From assembly GCA_012744475.1 (NCBI GenBank), contig JAAYBV010000070.1:1-64000 (forward strand): a stretch of 64,000 nt of DNA, read 5' to 3'. Origin of the DNA: Phycisphaerae bacterium. GTDB taxonomy: Bacteria > Planctomycetota > Phycisphaerae > Sedimentisphaerales > Anaerobacaceae. Under the pieces are notes generated by a model that saw only the letters and a list, made by a program, of their open reading frames with translations, ran no database searches and was not told the DNA's origin. Numbering within the stretch: position 1 is the first letter of the stretch; each line of letters opens with the position of its first letter. The translations under genes and the position numbers were made by a program. This document shows positions 22,744-31,708 of this stretch, piece by piece.

Positions 22744-25700
22744 GTGGAACGGTCCAAGATACTCTTGTGGGTGATCGTGTTTGCGGCCGCCGGGATCATC
22801 GTCTGGCGTGTCGGCTTCTCGGTTCCCAAATCGGGCGTGCCGACGCTGGCACGGACGGTCGAAGCGGCGTCGCCTCGTGCGGCAAGTCCGGCTCCCAACG
22901 AGCCGCCGGCCGAGGCAGAGCCCAATGCGTCGCCCGATGCGAACCAGGTCGGCGACGCCAACGAGCCGGATGCGGACAGGCCGGAAGGCCAGGCGCCCGA
23001 TCCGAACCGTCCCGAGGGGCGTTCCGCCCGGGGCAGAAGAGGCCGGGCCGGCGTCTCTGAACCGAACGAGGTGTCCGAGTCGGGCGAGCCCATGGAGGCG
23101 GTCAACCTCAAAGACGTCGAGATGAAGAAGATCATCGACAAGATCGCCGAGTGGACGGGCAAGACCGTGATTCCGCACGACGATGCGATGAAGCAGAAGA
23201 TCACGATCTACGCGCCGGACAAGCTGCCGCGGGCCAAGGCCCTTTCGACGATCTACAGCGCACTGCGCATGAAGGGCTTCGTGGTCGAGGAGGTCGACGA
23301 CATGCTCTTCCTCAAGCCGATCGCTGACGCCAAGCTGGGGGTGGTCCCGACGGTCGGGCCGGATGAACCGTTGGCCATGATCGAGAACCGGGACCAGATC
23401 GTGCGTAAGTTCTTCCGACTGAGCAGCTATCCTCCCGCCCAGATGGGCGAGATCATCCAGCCGCTGGTCGGGCAATACGGTCACGTCAGCGTCGACGAAA
23501 CCACCGGGATGCTCCTCGTCATCGACACGGTCGGAAACCTCATGTCCATCGGACATATCATCGCTCAGTTCGACGTGCCGGAGGCAGGCCGGGCTGTGGA
23601 GCAGTTCTTCGAGATCAAGTATGGCGATCCGGCGGAGATCGTCCAGTTGCTTCGCATGCTTCTCGGGGAGGCTCCGACCGGCGGCCGCCGGGGCGGCTCT
23701 CCCAGCCGAAACGTGTACAGCAGCAGCCGGCGGCCATCGGGGGCGCCGAGCCGTCCGGGCGCGCCGGGCGCTGCAAGTACGACAGCGACATCCGTCGTGA
23801 TTGGAGCCGGCGACGTGCCGATCGTGCTGATTCCCGTGCCGAAGGCCAAGTGGATCATCGCGCGAGGCTCGGCCGACGACATCCGGCAGATCGGCGAGTG
23901 GATCCAGAAGCTGGATCGCGAAGAGCCGGTCGCCTCGGAATACGAGACGGTGTCCATCTCGTATGCGGACACACGAGAAGTGGCCAGCCGCATCGAGGAG
24001 GCGCTGCGGGACATGCCGGGCACGCAACTGGCCCCCAGCATCCTGATCCGGCCGCTGGAGCGATCGAAGCAGATCATGATCTTCGGCCGGGCCGATCTGC
24101 GTGACATGGTCAAGAAACTGATTACCGAGATCGACATTCCCGCCGGAACGTTCGAGACCAAGAAGTTCGACCTCAAGTTCGCCGATCCAGAGCAGATCAA
24201 GGAGAATCTCGACAGCCTCTACGGTGACGAGATTCCGGAGTACGATTCGTACTACTACTATCGCTACGGTCGCGGCAGTCAAGGGCCGGACTCCGACACG
24301 GTCAAGGTGATCGCCTTCCCGACGATGAGCCAGGTCACGGTGATCGCCTCGCCCGAGAACATGCGGAAGATCGAGAAGCAGATCGAGGAATGGGACGTGC
24401 CGCTGGACGTGGACGCGGTCAAGCCGCGCATCATCGAGCTGCGAAACTCCGATCCCGTCCAGATGACTGAACTACTGACGAGGCTGTTTTCGGAGGACCA
24501 GGACAGCACCGGTTCCAACCTGATCCGCCTGATCCTCTACGGCGGCTCGGGCAACGAGCGTAAGAAGATCGTCGGCCCGCTATACGGCCAGCTCACGTTC
24601 GAGGACGTCCCCGGGACCAAGAAGATCATCGTGATCAGCAAGATCCCCCAAGCGTACGACGTAATCGAGCAGTTGATCTACGACCTGGACCGACAGGAGA
24701 TGGCCGAGATCCCCAACGTCGTGCCGTTGCAGTACGCCGATCCCGAGGACCTCGCGGAGCGTCTCAACGCCATGTTCAACGAGGCGGGGACGACCGCCCG
24801 CATCCGACGACGGATCACCGGTCTGTCCGAATACTCCATGGACAGTTCCGAAGGCAACCAAGGGGGTGGGCCAGGCAATAGCAACAATCAGGGCAACGCG
24901 GCCAGCAGCAACGAGTATACGCCGCCTTGGTCGGCTGGCGCGCGACAACGGACCGACGAGGAACCGATCAGCAACGTGATCGGCAAGGTGCGCTTCATCC
25001 CCGATCCGCGCAGCAAATCGGTTCTGGTCCTGGCGCCGCCGGAGTTTCAGGACAGCCTCGAGCAGACGATCAAGCAACTGGACACCCCGGGCAAACAACT
25101 GCTCGTCAAGGCGATCGTGGTTGAAGTCGAGCACGGGAGCATGACGTCTCTGGGCGTCCAACTGGCGACCAACCCGAACGCCTTCAGCAGTCTCGGGGAA
25201 AACGCGGTGACCGCGCTGGGCCAGCTCACGAATCTGGCGACCCGCGGCTCCGCGGTGGCCAGCGACACGCCCCTCGGCGCCGAAGGGACCGGCACCATCG
25301 TGGGCGGGACCTCGGCGGTCTACGCGTTGATCGATTTTCTGATCAAGACGACCCACGCCAAGATCCTCAACCAGCAGACGCTGTGGACAGAGGACAACGA
25401 ACAAGCGATGTTCTTCAAGGGTCAGGAAGTGGCCTTTCTGGCCGGCTCGACGAGCTCGGCCAACGTGGGCGTGACGCAGGACGTGGAGTTCAAGAACGTC
25501 GGTATGATGATGCAGGTCCGTCCAAGCATCACCCCGGAACGGCGCGTGGACATGGAGATCAGCGTCGACCTGTCTCAGTTGACGACGGAGGTGATCAACA
25601 ACCAGCCGGTGCGCAGCAAAGTGGAGAGCAAGACGAACATGGTGGTTCAAGACGGGGAGACCATCATGCTCGGTGGAATGTTGTTTGAGAAGGACACGTC

Positions 25701-25953
25701 CGTCAAACGCAAGCTGCCGCTGCTCGGCGACCTGCCGCTGCTGGGCGGACTGTTTCAGCACAACGATGTCGTTCAGTCCAACAGCGAGCTGATCGTGTTC
25801 GTCACTCCGTTCGTGATGGACGAGGCGGTCGAGGACATCTCGGAGAAAGCCAGAAACGAGATCGACGGCAGCCGCCGACGACTGGATGAACTGACAAGCC
25901 AGTTGGCCGAGACCCGGCGGGAGCTGGAGGAAAAGGCTCCGAAGAAGAAGTAG
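22744..25953 (+). CDS. gspD: Type II secretion secretin GspD, enlarged
   Basis: The 1069-aa secretin forms the outer-membrane channel. The start GTG 22744 follows GAGGAGAA and gives an N-terminal hydrophobic segment (ILLWVIVFAAAGIIVWRVGF). A long Pro/Glu/Asn-rich linker follows, then an N0 domain (about 118-200, MEAVNLKDVEMKKIIDKIAE). Several repeated N1-type modules come next (AEIVQLLRMLLGEA, VASRIEEALRDMPG, EQIKENLDSLYGD, VQMTELLTRLFSE, EDLAERLNAMFNE). The secretin core spans about 785-1030, with VEVEHGSMTSLGVQ and GETIMLGGMLFEKDTSVKRK. At about 1070 aa it is far longer than the 650-750 aa norm because of extra N-modules. A terminal coiled coil ends the protein. Confidence 0.93.
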   Translation: MERSKILLWVIVFAAAGIIVWRVGFSVPKSGVPTLARTVEAASPRAASPAPNEPPAEAEPNASPDANQVGDANEPDADRPEGQAPDPNRPEGRSARGRRGRAGVSEPNEVSESGEPMEAVNLKDVEMKKIIDKIAEWTGKTVIPHDDAMKQKITIYAPDKLPRAKALSTIYSALRMKGFVVEEVDDMLFLKPIADAKLGVVPTVGPDEPLAMIENRDQIVRKFFRLSSYPPAQMGEIIQPLVGQYGHVSVDETTGMLLVIDTVGNLMSIGHIIAQFDVPEAGRAVEQFFEIKYGDPAEIVQLLRMLLGEAPTGGRRGGSPSRNVYSSSRRPSGAPSRPGAPGAASTTATSVVIGAGDVPIVLIPVPKAKWIIARGSADDIRQIGEWIQKLDREEPVASEYETVSISYADTREVASRIEEALRDMPGTQLAPSILIRPLERSKQIMIFGRADLRDMVKKLITEIDIPAGTFETKKFDLKFADPEQIKENLDSLYGDEIPEYDSYYYYRYGRGSQGPDSDTVKVIAFPTMSQVTVIASPENMRKIEKQIEEWDVPLDVDAVKPRIIELRNSDPVQMTELLTRLFSEDQDSTGSNLIRLILYGGSGNERKKIVGPLYGQLTFEDVPGTKKIIVISKIPQAYDVIEQLIYDLDRQEMAEIPNVVPLQYADPEDLAERLNAMFNEAGTTARIRRRITGLSEYSMDSSEGNQGGGPGNSNNQGNAASSNEYTPPWSAGARQRTDEEPISNVIGKVRFIPDPRSKSVLVLAPPEFQDSLEQTIKQLDTPGKQLLVKAIVVEVEHGSMTSLGVQLATNPNAFSSLGENAVTALGQLTNLATRGSAVASDTPLGAEGTGTIVGGTSAVYALIDFLIKTTHAKILNQQTLWTEDNEQAMFFKGQEVAFLAGSTSSANVGVTQDVEFKNVGMMMQVRPSITPERRVDMEISVDLSQLTTEVINNQPVRSKVESKTNMVVQDGETIMLGGMLFEKDTSVKRKLPLLGDLPLLGGLFQHNDVVQSNSELIVFVTPFVMDEAVEDISEKARNEIDGSRRRLDELTSQLAETRRELEEKAPKKK

Positions 25954-25974
25954 CCACGAAACGCCATGCGATTC

Positions 25975-26015
25975 AGGCGGCCGCAGATCCGTTCGATGTG
26001 CAGGCCGCCTTTTCT
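25975..26015 (+). terminator. Rho-independent terminator of the secretion operon
   Basis: AGGCGGCC (25975-25982) pairs perfectly with GGCCGCCT (26003-26010), followed by TTTTCT. It lies between gspD and the convergent serS gene. Confidence 0.7.
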
Positions 26016-26051
26016 ATTGCGCATCCGTCGCAGACGGAAGGCCGCTGCCGG

Positions 26052-27329
26052 TCAGGACTGGGCAACGATCCTCTCTCTGCCGCCCATGTAGGGACGCAGG
26101 ACCGTCGGGATCGTGATCGATCCATCGGGGTTCTGGTACAGCTCCACCAGCGGGATCAGCACGCGCGGCGAGGCGATCACCGTGTTGTTCAGCGTGTGGC
26201 AGAAGAGGTTCTTCTTCGTTTGTGTGTCTTTGTATCGCAGGTTCATGCGGCGCGATTGGAAATCGTAGAACTTGCTGGCGCTGTGCGTTTCGCAATAGTT
26301 GCCTCGCGAGGGCATCCAGGCCTCGATGTCGTATTTCTTGGCCTGGCCCCGGCCGAGGTCGCCCGTGCAGACCACGACGACGCGGTAGGGCAGTCCGAGA
26401 GCCTTCATCACCCCTTCGGAATTGGCCAGAATCTCCTCGTGGAACCTGGCGCTTTCCTCGTCGCTGTTGCGGCAGATGACGACCTGCTCGACCTTGTCGA
26501 ACTGGTGGATGCGGTAGAGGCCGTAGGTGTCTTTGCCCGCGGCGCCGGCCTCGCGGCGAAAACAGCTCGACAGCGCCACGAACTTCAGCGGCAGCTCCTC
26601 GTCCTGGAGAATCTCGCCCATACGGTAGGCGGTCAGCGGCACTTCCGCCGTGCCGACGAGGCTCAGCTGGTCCTTCTCCATCCGGTAGGTCTGCTCTTCG
26701 GCGCCCGGATAATAACCGGTTCCCTGCATGGCCTCGTCGCGCATCAGCAGGGGTACGGATATGGGGACATAGCCCCGCTCGACCATGAAGTCGATGGCGA
26801 AGCGCAGCACCGCCCAGTGCAGCAGGGCCCCGTCGCCCTTGAGGAAGTAGTTCCGCGTGCCTGCCAATTTCACGCCGCGTTCGATATCGATCATGTTCAG
26901 CGCGACTCCGAGTTCGACGTGGTCTTTCACCTCGAAATCGAACTGGGGAACCTCGCCTTCGCGGCGCAGCTCGACGTTCTCTGTGTCGTCCCTGCCCACC
27001 GGGACGTCCGCATCGGCCGGCTGGGGAACCTGGAGCATCAGCGCGTCGAATTGCGGCTGCCACTGCTTGACCTGATTCTGATCGTCCTCTTCCTCCTGCT
27101 TCAGCCGCGACAACTCGCGCAGGGCCGCTTCCTTCTCGGCGCCGGACAGCTTTGGCACGGACTTGCCGATGCGATTCTTCTCGGTGGCGATGTCCTGGAG
27201 CCTGGCCTTGACGTCCTTCAGACGCTGGTCCAGCTCCAGCAGCCTCGGAATGTCGGCGTCGATCCGTTTGTCTCTGGCCGCCTGGATGTAGACGTCCGGA
27301 TGGTCTCGCAGTTCTCTAATGTCGATCAT
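26052..27329 (-). CDS. serS: Serine--tRNA ligase
   Basis: The 425-aa class II synthetase charges tRNA-Ser (and tRNA-Sec) with serine. The N-terminal coiled-coil arm is evident at about residues 30-105 (LDQRLKDVKARLQDIATEKN, LSGAEKEAALREL). Motif 2 is present as CFRREAGAAGKDTYGLYRIH and motif 3 as LVELYQNPDGSITIPTVLRP, with the serine-binding TAEVPLT loop. Length matches the family. AGGAG 6 bases upstream supports ATG 27329. It lies 48 bases behind the KAS genes on the same strand and may be the last gene of that transcript. Confidence 0.97.
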   Translation of the reverse strand: MIDIRELRDHPDVYIQAARDKRIDADIPRLLELDQRLKDVKARLQDIATEKNRIGKSVPKLSGAEKEAALRELSRLKQEEEDDQNQVKQWQPQFDALMLQVPQPADADVPVGRDDTENVELRREGEVPQFDFEVKDHVELGVALNMIDIERGVKLAGTRNYFLKGDGALLHWAVLRFAIDFMVERGYVPISVPLLMRDEAMQGTGYYPGAEEQTYRMEKDQLSLVGTAEVPLTAYRMGEILQDEELPLKFVALSSCFRREAGAAGKDTYGLYRIHQFDKVEQVVICRNSDEESARFHEEILANSEGVMKALGLPYRVVVVCTGDLGRGQAKKYDIEAWMPSRGNYCETHSASKFYDFQSRRMNLRYKDTQTKKNLFCHTLNNTVIASPRVLIPLVELYQNPDGSITIPTVLRPYMGGRERIVAQS

Positions 27330-27377
27330 AGTCTCTCCTGGCGGAGAACGCCGGTCCCGTGGGACAGACGGAGCGCA

Positions 27378-28718
27378 TCAATGCGGTTTCTCCCGGGCCT
27401 CTGAGTATTGTTTGAGAATGACCACGTTGTTCTGGCCGCCGAATCCGAACGATTCGTTCATGACGATGTGAAGCGGCATCTTGCGGGCCGCGTTCGGCAC
27501 GTAATCGAGATCGAGCTCGGGATCGGGGTCGTTCAGGTTGATCGTTGGTGGAACGATCCCGTCCCGAATGGCCAGCACGCAGGTGATCAGTTCGGCGGCG
27601 CCGGCGGCGGCGATCAGGTGGCCCAGCATGCTCTTGACGCTGCTGGCCGGGACCTGTTTGGCCCGCTCCTGAAACACGGTCTTGATAGCCAGCGTCTCGA
27701 CGGCATCGTTCTCGTGGGTGCTCGTGCCGTGCGTGTTGATGTAGTCGATGTCGCGATACGTCAGTCCGGCGTCCGCCAGCGCCGCCCGCATCGCCTGGAC
27801 CGCGCCGCGTCCTTCGTCGTGCATGTCGGTGACGCGATAGGCGTCGGAGCTGCTGCCGTAGCCGATCAGCTCCGCCAGGATCGTCGCGCCTCGCTTGCGG
27901 GCGGAGGTCAGCGATTCGAGAACGACGATCGCCGCGCCTTCCCCGAGGACGAAGCCGTCGCGGCTGGCACAGAAGGGGCGGGAAGCGGTTTCCGGGCTGT
28001 CGTTCCGCGTCGAGAGAGCGGTGAGCCGGTTGAAACCGGTCAGTCCCAGGATATGAATCATCGAGTGGGCGCCCCCGGCGATCATGACATCGGCTTGCCC
28101 TCGACGGAGGAGCATCATGGCCTCGCCCACCGCCTGAGTGCTGGCGGCGCAGGCGGTCAGGCAACTGCGGGCCGGGCCTCTGGCGCCGGTCAGTCGGGCG
28201 ATGTGCGCCACCGCCATGTTCGGCTCCTGCTCGAGTTCGTGAGCGGCCTGCATCTGTTCTTGCACGATGCGGTTCGCATGGGGCCAGGCGAACTCGTCGC
28301 GTTCGGCGTTCCAGGCGGCGAGGATGCCGGCGAAGAATGCATCGCTATCGAGGGAGCCTTCCCCGGCGCCGAGGTAGATGCCCATTCTCGTGCGATCGAT
28401 ATGGTCGGCAGGGGCCTGCGATTCGACGTCTATCCCGGCTTGGCGGCAGGCCTGCACCGTGGCCCCGATGACGAAACCCGAACTGCGGCTGCACTGGTCG
28501 TGTCGAGACGGGTGCTCAACGTAGCGCCGGAAATCGTAGTCTTTCACCTCTGCGCTGAATGTGGTCGGAAACGTAGAGGCGTCGAAGATCGTCGTGCGGG
28601 CGGTGCCGCTGCGGCCGGCCAGGATGGCCTTCCAGACGCTTTCGATGTCATGGCCCAGAGGAGAGACGATCCCCATTCCGGTCAGGACGATGCGTTCGTG
28701 GCTTTTGGGCGTCTTCAT
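27378..28718 (-). CDS. fabF: Beta-ketoacyl-ACP synthase (FabF-like), complete active site
   Basis: The 446-aa thiolase-fold condensing enzyme extends acyl chains on ACP. All four catalytic positions are visible: Cys190 in SCLTACAAS, His330 in INTHGTSTHEND, Lys362 and His367 in VKSMLGHLIAAAGAAE. The glycine-rich C-terminus NESFGFGGQNNVVIL is intact. ATG 28718 starts one base after the stop of the upstream KAS gene, giving tight coupling and suggesting a heterodimer. As the fifth gene of a dehydratase-ACP-dehydratase-KAS-KAS cassette it probably serves a specialised fatty acid or polyene rather than housekeeping synthesis, since FabD, FabG and FabH are absent here. Confidence 0.9.
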   Translation of the reverse strand: MKTPKSHERIVLTGMGIVSPLGHDIESVWKAILAGRSGTARTTIFDASTFPTTFSAEVKDYDFRRYVEHPSRHDQCSRSSGFVIGATVQACRQAGIDVESQAPADHIDRTRMGIYLGAGEGSLDSDAFFAGILAAWNAERDEFAWPHANRIVQEQMQAAHELEQEPNMAVAHIARLTGARGPARSCLTACAASTQAVGEAMMLLRRGQADVMIAGGAHSMIHILGLTGFNRLTALSTRNDSPETASRPFCASRDGFVLGEGAAIVVLESLTSARKRGATILAELIGYGSSSDAYRVTDMHDEGRGAVQAMRAALADAGLTYRDIDYINTHGTSTHENDAVETLAIKTVFQERAKQVPASSVKSMLGHLIAAAGAAELITCVLAIRDGIVPPTINLNDPDPELDLDYVPNAARKMPLHIVMNESFGFGGQNNVVILKQYSEAREKPH

Positions 28719-28719
28719 A

Positions 28720-30048
28720 TCAGCTCGCAGCCCCCTCGTCGCAGCGTTTGAACACGAGGGCGGCGGTCTGGCCGCCATGCGTGTAGCTGCAGCAGATCGC
28801 ATGGTCGATCCGACGCCGGACGGTGTCGGTGGAGATGCGCAGATGACAGCCGTCGAGCGGCCTGGTGAAGTTCCGGGCCGACGGGATCGTGGACGCCCCG
28901 ATGGCCTGCACGGCAGCGATTGCGTCCAACGCGCCCGAAGCGGCGCCGGTTGTGCTCAACATGCTCTTGGTCGGCCAGACGGTTACCTCCTTGGTTGCGT
29001 CCCCAAGGGCGGCGGCAATTCCTTTCGCCTCGGCCAGGTCGTCCTGCGGCAACCCCATTCCGTGCGGGATGAGCAGATCGACCTGTCGGGCGTCGAGGTC
29101 TGCGTCGTCGAGCGCCTTTGTGATGGCGATGCGGACTGCCTCGCCGTCCGGTTCGAGCCGTGCGTAGGCCGGATCGATACAGTGACTGTGCCCGATTCCT
29201 ACAAGTTCGGCCAGAATCGTGGCGCCGCGCCGACGGGCGTGGGAGAGACTCTCGAGCACGAGCACGCCGCCGGCCTCGCCGAAGACCGACCCGTGCGCAT
29301 TCGCATCGAAGGGCCGACAGGCCGCTCCGGGGCGATCGTTGCTGATGTTGTTCGTCCGTTCGAGCAGAATCTGCCGGACCATGATGACCGGATTGACCTT
29401 CGCTTCGGCGGCGCCGGCCAGAGCGATGTCGCTGTCGCCTCGTGCGATGACCTGGGCCGCCTCGGCAATCGCCAGGTGGGCGGACGCTTCCGCACAGGTG
29501 ATCGTGTTGCTGGGGCCTTGACAGTCATGGATGATGCCGATGTGGCAGGCCAGCATGTTCGGCAGATACTTCAGCAGCCACAGAGGGGTGACGTGCTCGA
29601 GGCCGACCCGGCCCCATTTGCGTATGTCGAAGCGGCCGTCGGTGGTGCTGACGGCTACGGCCGGCGCCAGCTCCACCATGTCGCAACTGATGATGCCCGC
29701 CCCCATATTGACACCCATACGGGTCGGGTCGATGCTGACGTGATCCGGATCGATTCCCTTGGTGACCAGCCCGCTGGCGGCCACGGCCTGTTGGGCCGCG
29801 ATGACCGCCAGTTCGATGTCCCGACACATCAGCTTGCAGCTCTTGCGGTATTTGCGCGGAACGTAGTCTTGAATGCTGTACGCGGGGACCTCGCCCGCCA
29901 ATTCACATCGCAGGCCCGCGGGATCAAACGCCTTGATGCGGCCGATGCCGCAGCGTCCCTCGCAAAGCCCGGCCCACATCTGATCGGCGCTGAGTCCCAA
30001 GGGGCTGACCGCCCCCAACCCCGTCACAACTACACGATCCGATTCCAT
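28720..30048 (-). CDS. KAS-like protein lacking the second catalytic His (chain-length-factor-like partner)
   Basis: The 442-aa KAS-fold protein retains Cys185 (NTITCAEAS), His329 (LLIPHGMGL) and Lys361. The ungapped alignment of TKSMLSTTGAASGALD with the KSMLGHLIAAAGAAE of the next gene shows the second active-site His replaced by Thr366. That His takes part in malonyl decarboxylation in KAS enzymes, so full condensing activity is doubtful. This resembles a chain-length-factor-type partner, although classic CLFs lose the Cys instead. ATG 30048 overlaps the upstream dehydratase stop (TGATG), with GGCGGAG about 9 bases before it. A TTG three bases earlier is a less likely start. Confidence 0.85.
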   Translation of the reverse strand: MESDRVVVTGLGAVSPLGLSADQMWAGLCEGRCGIGRIKAFDPAGLRCELAGEVPAYSIQDYVPRKYRKSCKLMCRDIELAVIAAQQAVAASGLVTKGIDPDHVSIDPTRMGVNMGAGIISCDMVELAPAVAVSTTDGRFDIRKWGRVGLEHVTPLWLLKYLPNMLACHIGIIHDCQGPSNTITCAEASAHLAIAEAAQVIARGDSDIALAGAAEAKVNPVIMVRQILLERTNNISNDRPGAACRPFDANAHGSVFGEAGGVLVLESLSHARRRGATILAELVGIGHSHCIDPAYARLEPDGEAVRIAITKALDDADLDARQVDLLIPHGMGLPQDDLAEAKGIAAALGDATKEVTVWPTKSMLSTTGAASGALDAIAAVQAIGASTIPSARNFTRPLDGCHLRISTDTVRRRIDHAICCSYTHGGQTAALVFKRCDEGAAS

Positions 30049-30551
30049 CAACTGGACTCCGCCGGCAGGGCGGCCCGGCCGGCCGCCTCCGAGACGACGT
30101 CACGCAACAGGGACGTGAACAACCCGGTGAAGACGAAGTTCTCCTCGGGGAATTTCTTGCCCGCCAGGTTCTGGTCGATGTGGCTGAACATCAGGTCGAT
30201 CTCCGCGATGAGCTGCGCGTCGCGCAGGATCCGGCCGGTGGTGCCGGCGGCTTCCGGCGCCAGCGAGCTGATCTGTGCCTCGATCCGCAGGCTGTCGCCC
30301 GGCCGGACGAAATCATGGAAGACGACCTTGCTGATCTTGGCCAGAACGACCTTCTCGCGAAAATCATTCGCCTGACCGACGAGGATTCCGGCGGTCTGCG
30401 CCATCGCTTCGATCATCAGGCATTCCGGCATGATCGGAAAACCCGGAAAATGGTCGTGCAGGTGCTCCTCGGCCAGCGTCACGTTCTTGACCGCGACGGC
30501 ACGACGACCACTCTCGAACTCCAGAAATTTGTCGATCCAGATCCAACGCAT
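30048..30551 (-). CDS. FabZ-like 3-hydroxyacyl-ACP dehydratase (hot-dog fold), second copy
   Basis: The 167-aa hot-dog protein has the FabZ active site HFPGFPIMPECLMIEAMAQ, with His34 and Glu48 in the canonical spacing; the usual PGV is replaced by PEC. The remainder (VLAKISKVVFHDFVRPGDSL, IAEIDLMFSHID) follows the FabZ fold, but the C-terminus is about 20 residues longer. It would dehydrate 3-hydroxyacyl groups on the cassette ACP. It lies 80 bases downstream of the ACP gene and its stop overlaps the next KAS start. It shares His and Glu position and several motifs (GRRxxAVKNV, LAEE) with the first dehydratase gene, so the two are paralogues. Confidence 0.85.
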   Translation of the reverse strand: MRWIWIDKFLEFESGRRAVAVKNVTLAEEHLHDHFPGFPIMPECLMIEAMAQTAGILVGQANDFREKVVLAKISKVVFHDFVRPGDSLRIEAQISSLAPEAAGTTGRILRDAQLIAEIDLMFSHIDQNLAGKKFPEENFVFTGLFTSLLRDVVSEAAGRAALPAESS

Positions 30552-30631
30552 GAGCGACCTACACCCGCCGTGACCGCAGGGTGCGCCCGGGCGGTCCTGC
30601 GGCGGTCCGTTGTGCCGGAAACGCCTGCGGC

Positions 30632-31027
30632 TCAGGCGCCGTTGATCTTGCCGTCGATGTAATTGACGATGGCATTGACGGTGAACAGATTGGCCAGCTT
30701 GTTGATGTCCGGGTTCTTTTCGAACTCGGTCAGATCCGTGTGAGGTACGCTGGCGCGCAGCTCTGCCAGACCTTGGGCCGTCAGTTTGCCGTTGCTGACG
30801 AGTTCGGGATTGTTCAGCAGACTCTCCGCGGGAAACAGCTCCTCTCGTGGCACCTTGATCCCAAACGCCTTTTCCAGGCGAAACACGATATCCAGGAAAT
30901 CGATGCTCTCGGCGCCGAGATCCCCCATGAGCGTGGCATCGGCAGTCACTTCCTCCTCGTCCGCCCCCAAGGCATCCACCAATACCTCCTGGACCTTCTG
31001 AAAAATCTCGTCGCGACTCATGGTCAT
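30632..31027 (-). CDS. Acyl carrier protein, enlarged
   Basis: The 131-aa carrier protein has its phosphopantetheine serine at Ser41 (GDLGAESIDFLDIVFRLEK). The usual DSL is ESI, and helices 1-3 fit the ACP fold. It is about 50 residues longer than housekeeping ACP, because an extra helical segment (LLNNPELVSNGKLTAQGLAE) precedes the last helix, as in specialised carrier proteins of aryl-polyene- or ladderane-like clusters. ATG 31027 is preferred over 31021 because GGAGG lies 11 bases upstream. It sits between two dehydratase genes. Confidence 0.88.
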   Translation of the reverse strand: MTMSRDEIFQKVQEVLVDALGADEEEVTADATLMGDLGAESIDFLDIVFRLEKAFGIKVPREELFPAESLLNNPELVSNGKLTAQGLAELRASVPHTDLTEFEKNPDINKLANLFTVNAIVNYIDGKINGA

Positions 31028-31086
31028 GGCTTCTGGTACCTCCGGTCCTGCAAACCTGTCAAAATCCGTTTCGTTACACGCGTGGT

Positions 31087-31560
31087 TCAGTTCTGCACAG
31101 ACAGCAGCCTGTATCGCTTCTTCATCTCTTCCTTGATCTGGGCGTCGACCGTGGCCCACGCGGGATTCCGCTCGGCCAGGTTGAAGTGCCTCAGACCGAA
31201 TCGGGCCTCCAGGATCGTCATGCCGTCGACCGTGCCGGAGCCGGTGAAGCTGCTGACGCGTTCCTCGATGGTCCTGGCTTCTACGGTGTACACCACCTGG
31301 GAGCCGGGAGCCAGGAAGCTTTTGTACTTGACGTTGCGCGCCAGTTCCAGCAACACCATGCTGTGGGCGAAGTCTTCCTTCGTCCGCACGAGCCAGCCGG
31401 CCGACTCTACCAGCCCTTCCAGCAACAACACGCCGGGCAAGACAGGAAACGTGGGAAAGTGATCGGCCAGATACTCTTCCGCCAGCGACACATTCTTGAC
31501 CGCACTAAGACGGCGCCCCGTCTCCAACGACACGATCTTGTCAATCAGTACGAATTTCAT
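31087..31560 (-). CDS. FabZ-like 3-hydroxyacyl-ACP dehydratase (hot-dog fold), first copy
   Basis: The 157-aa protein has the FabZ motif HFPTFPVLPGVLLLEGLVES (His34, Glu48). The central helix carries ESAGWL instead of AQxxG, so it is divergent from housekeeping FabZ. It is probably the first gene of the five-gene lipid cassette. ATG 31560 begins with the family start MKFVLIDKIVSLETGRR, and a minus-strand promoter candidate lies about 30-60 bases upstream. It is divergent from the GNAT gene. Confidence 0.85.
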   Translation of the reverse strand: MKFVLIDKIVSLETGRRLSAVKNVSLAEEYLADHFPTFPVLPGVLLLEGLVESAGWLVRTKEDFAHSMVLLELARNVKYKSFLAPGSQVVYTVEARTIEERVSSFTGSGTVDGMTILEARFGLRHFNLAERNPAWATVDAQIKEEMKKRYRLLSVQN

Positions 31561-31593
31561 TCCACTAACGCCATCCGGCCCCAAATCCGCGCT

Positions 31594-31622
31594 ATTGTAG
31601 TAGCCTCGAACGCTTTTGCCAG
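31594..31622 (-). promoter_or_regulatory. Candidate promoter of the lipid cassette
   Basis: On the minus strand CTGGCA (31622-31617) and TACAAT (31599-31594) are 17 bases apart. The predicted start near 31587 gives a leader of about 27 bases before ATG 31560. Confidence 0.4.
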
Positions 31623-31669
31623 TCCTTTTTTCGGTTTTTTGCGTACGGTCGGGCATCCCGGAATCGCCG

Positions 31670-31698
31670 TTGCAGGAAAACCGCACGGTCGGTATACT
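31670..31698 (+). promoter_or_regulatory. Candidate promoter of the GNAT gene
   Basis: TTGCAG (31670-31675) and TATACT (31693-31698) are 17 bases apart. A start near 31705 would leave only about 4 bases before ATG 31709, so the mRNA would be nearly leaderless. No ribosome site is visible. Confidence 0.4.
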
Positions 31699-31708
31699 GC
31701 GCGGCCAT

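Noticed and set aside
22237-24282. Long minus-strand open frame (681 codons) opposite the gspD region
   Set aside because: No domain, and the composition mirrors the third-position GC of the secretin gene. GspD on the plus strand has full family evidence.
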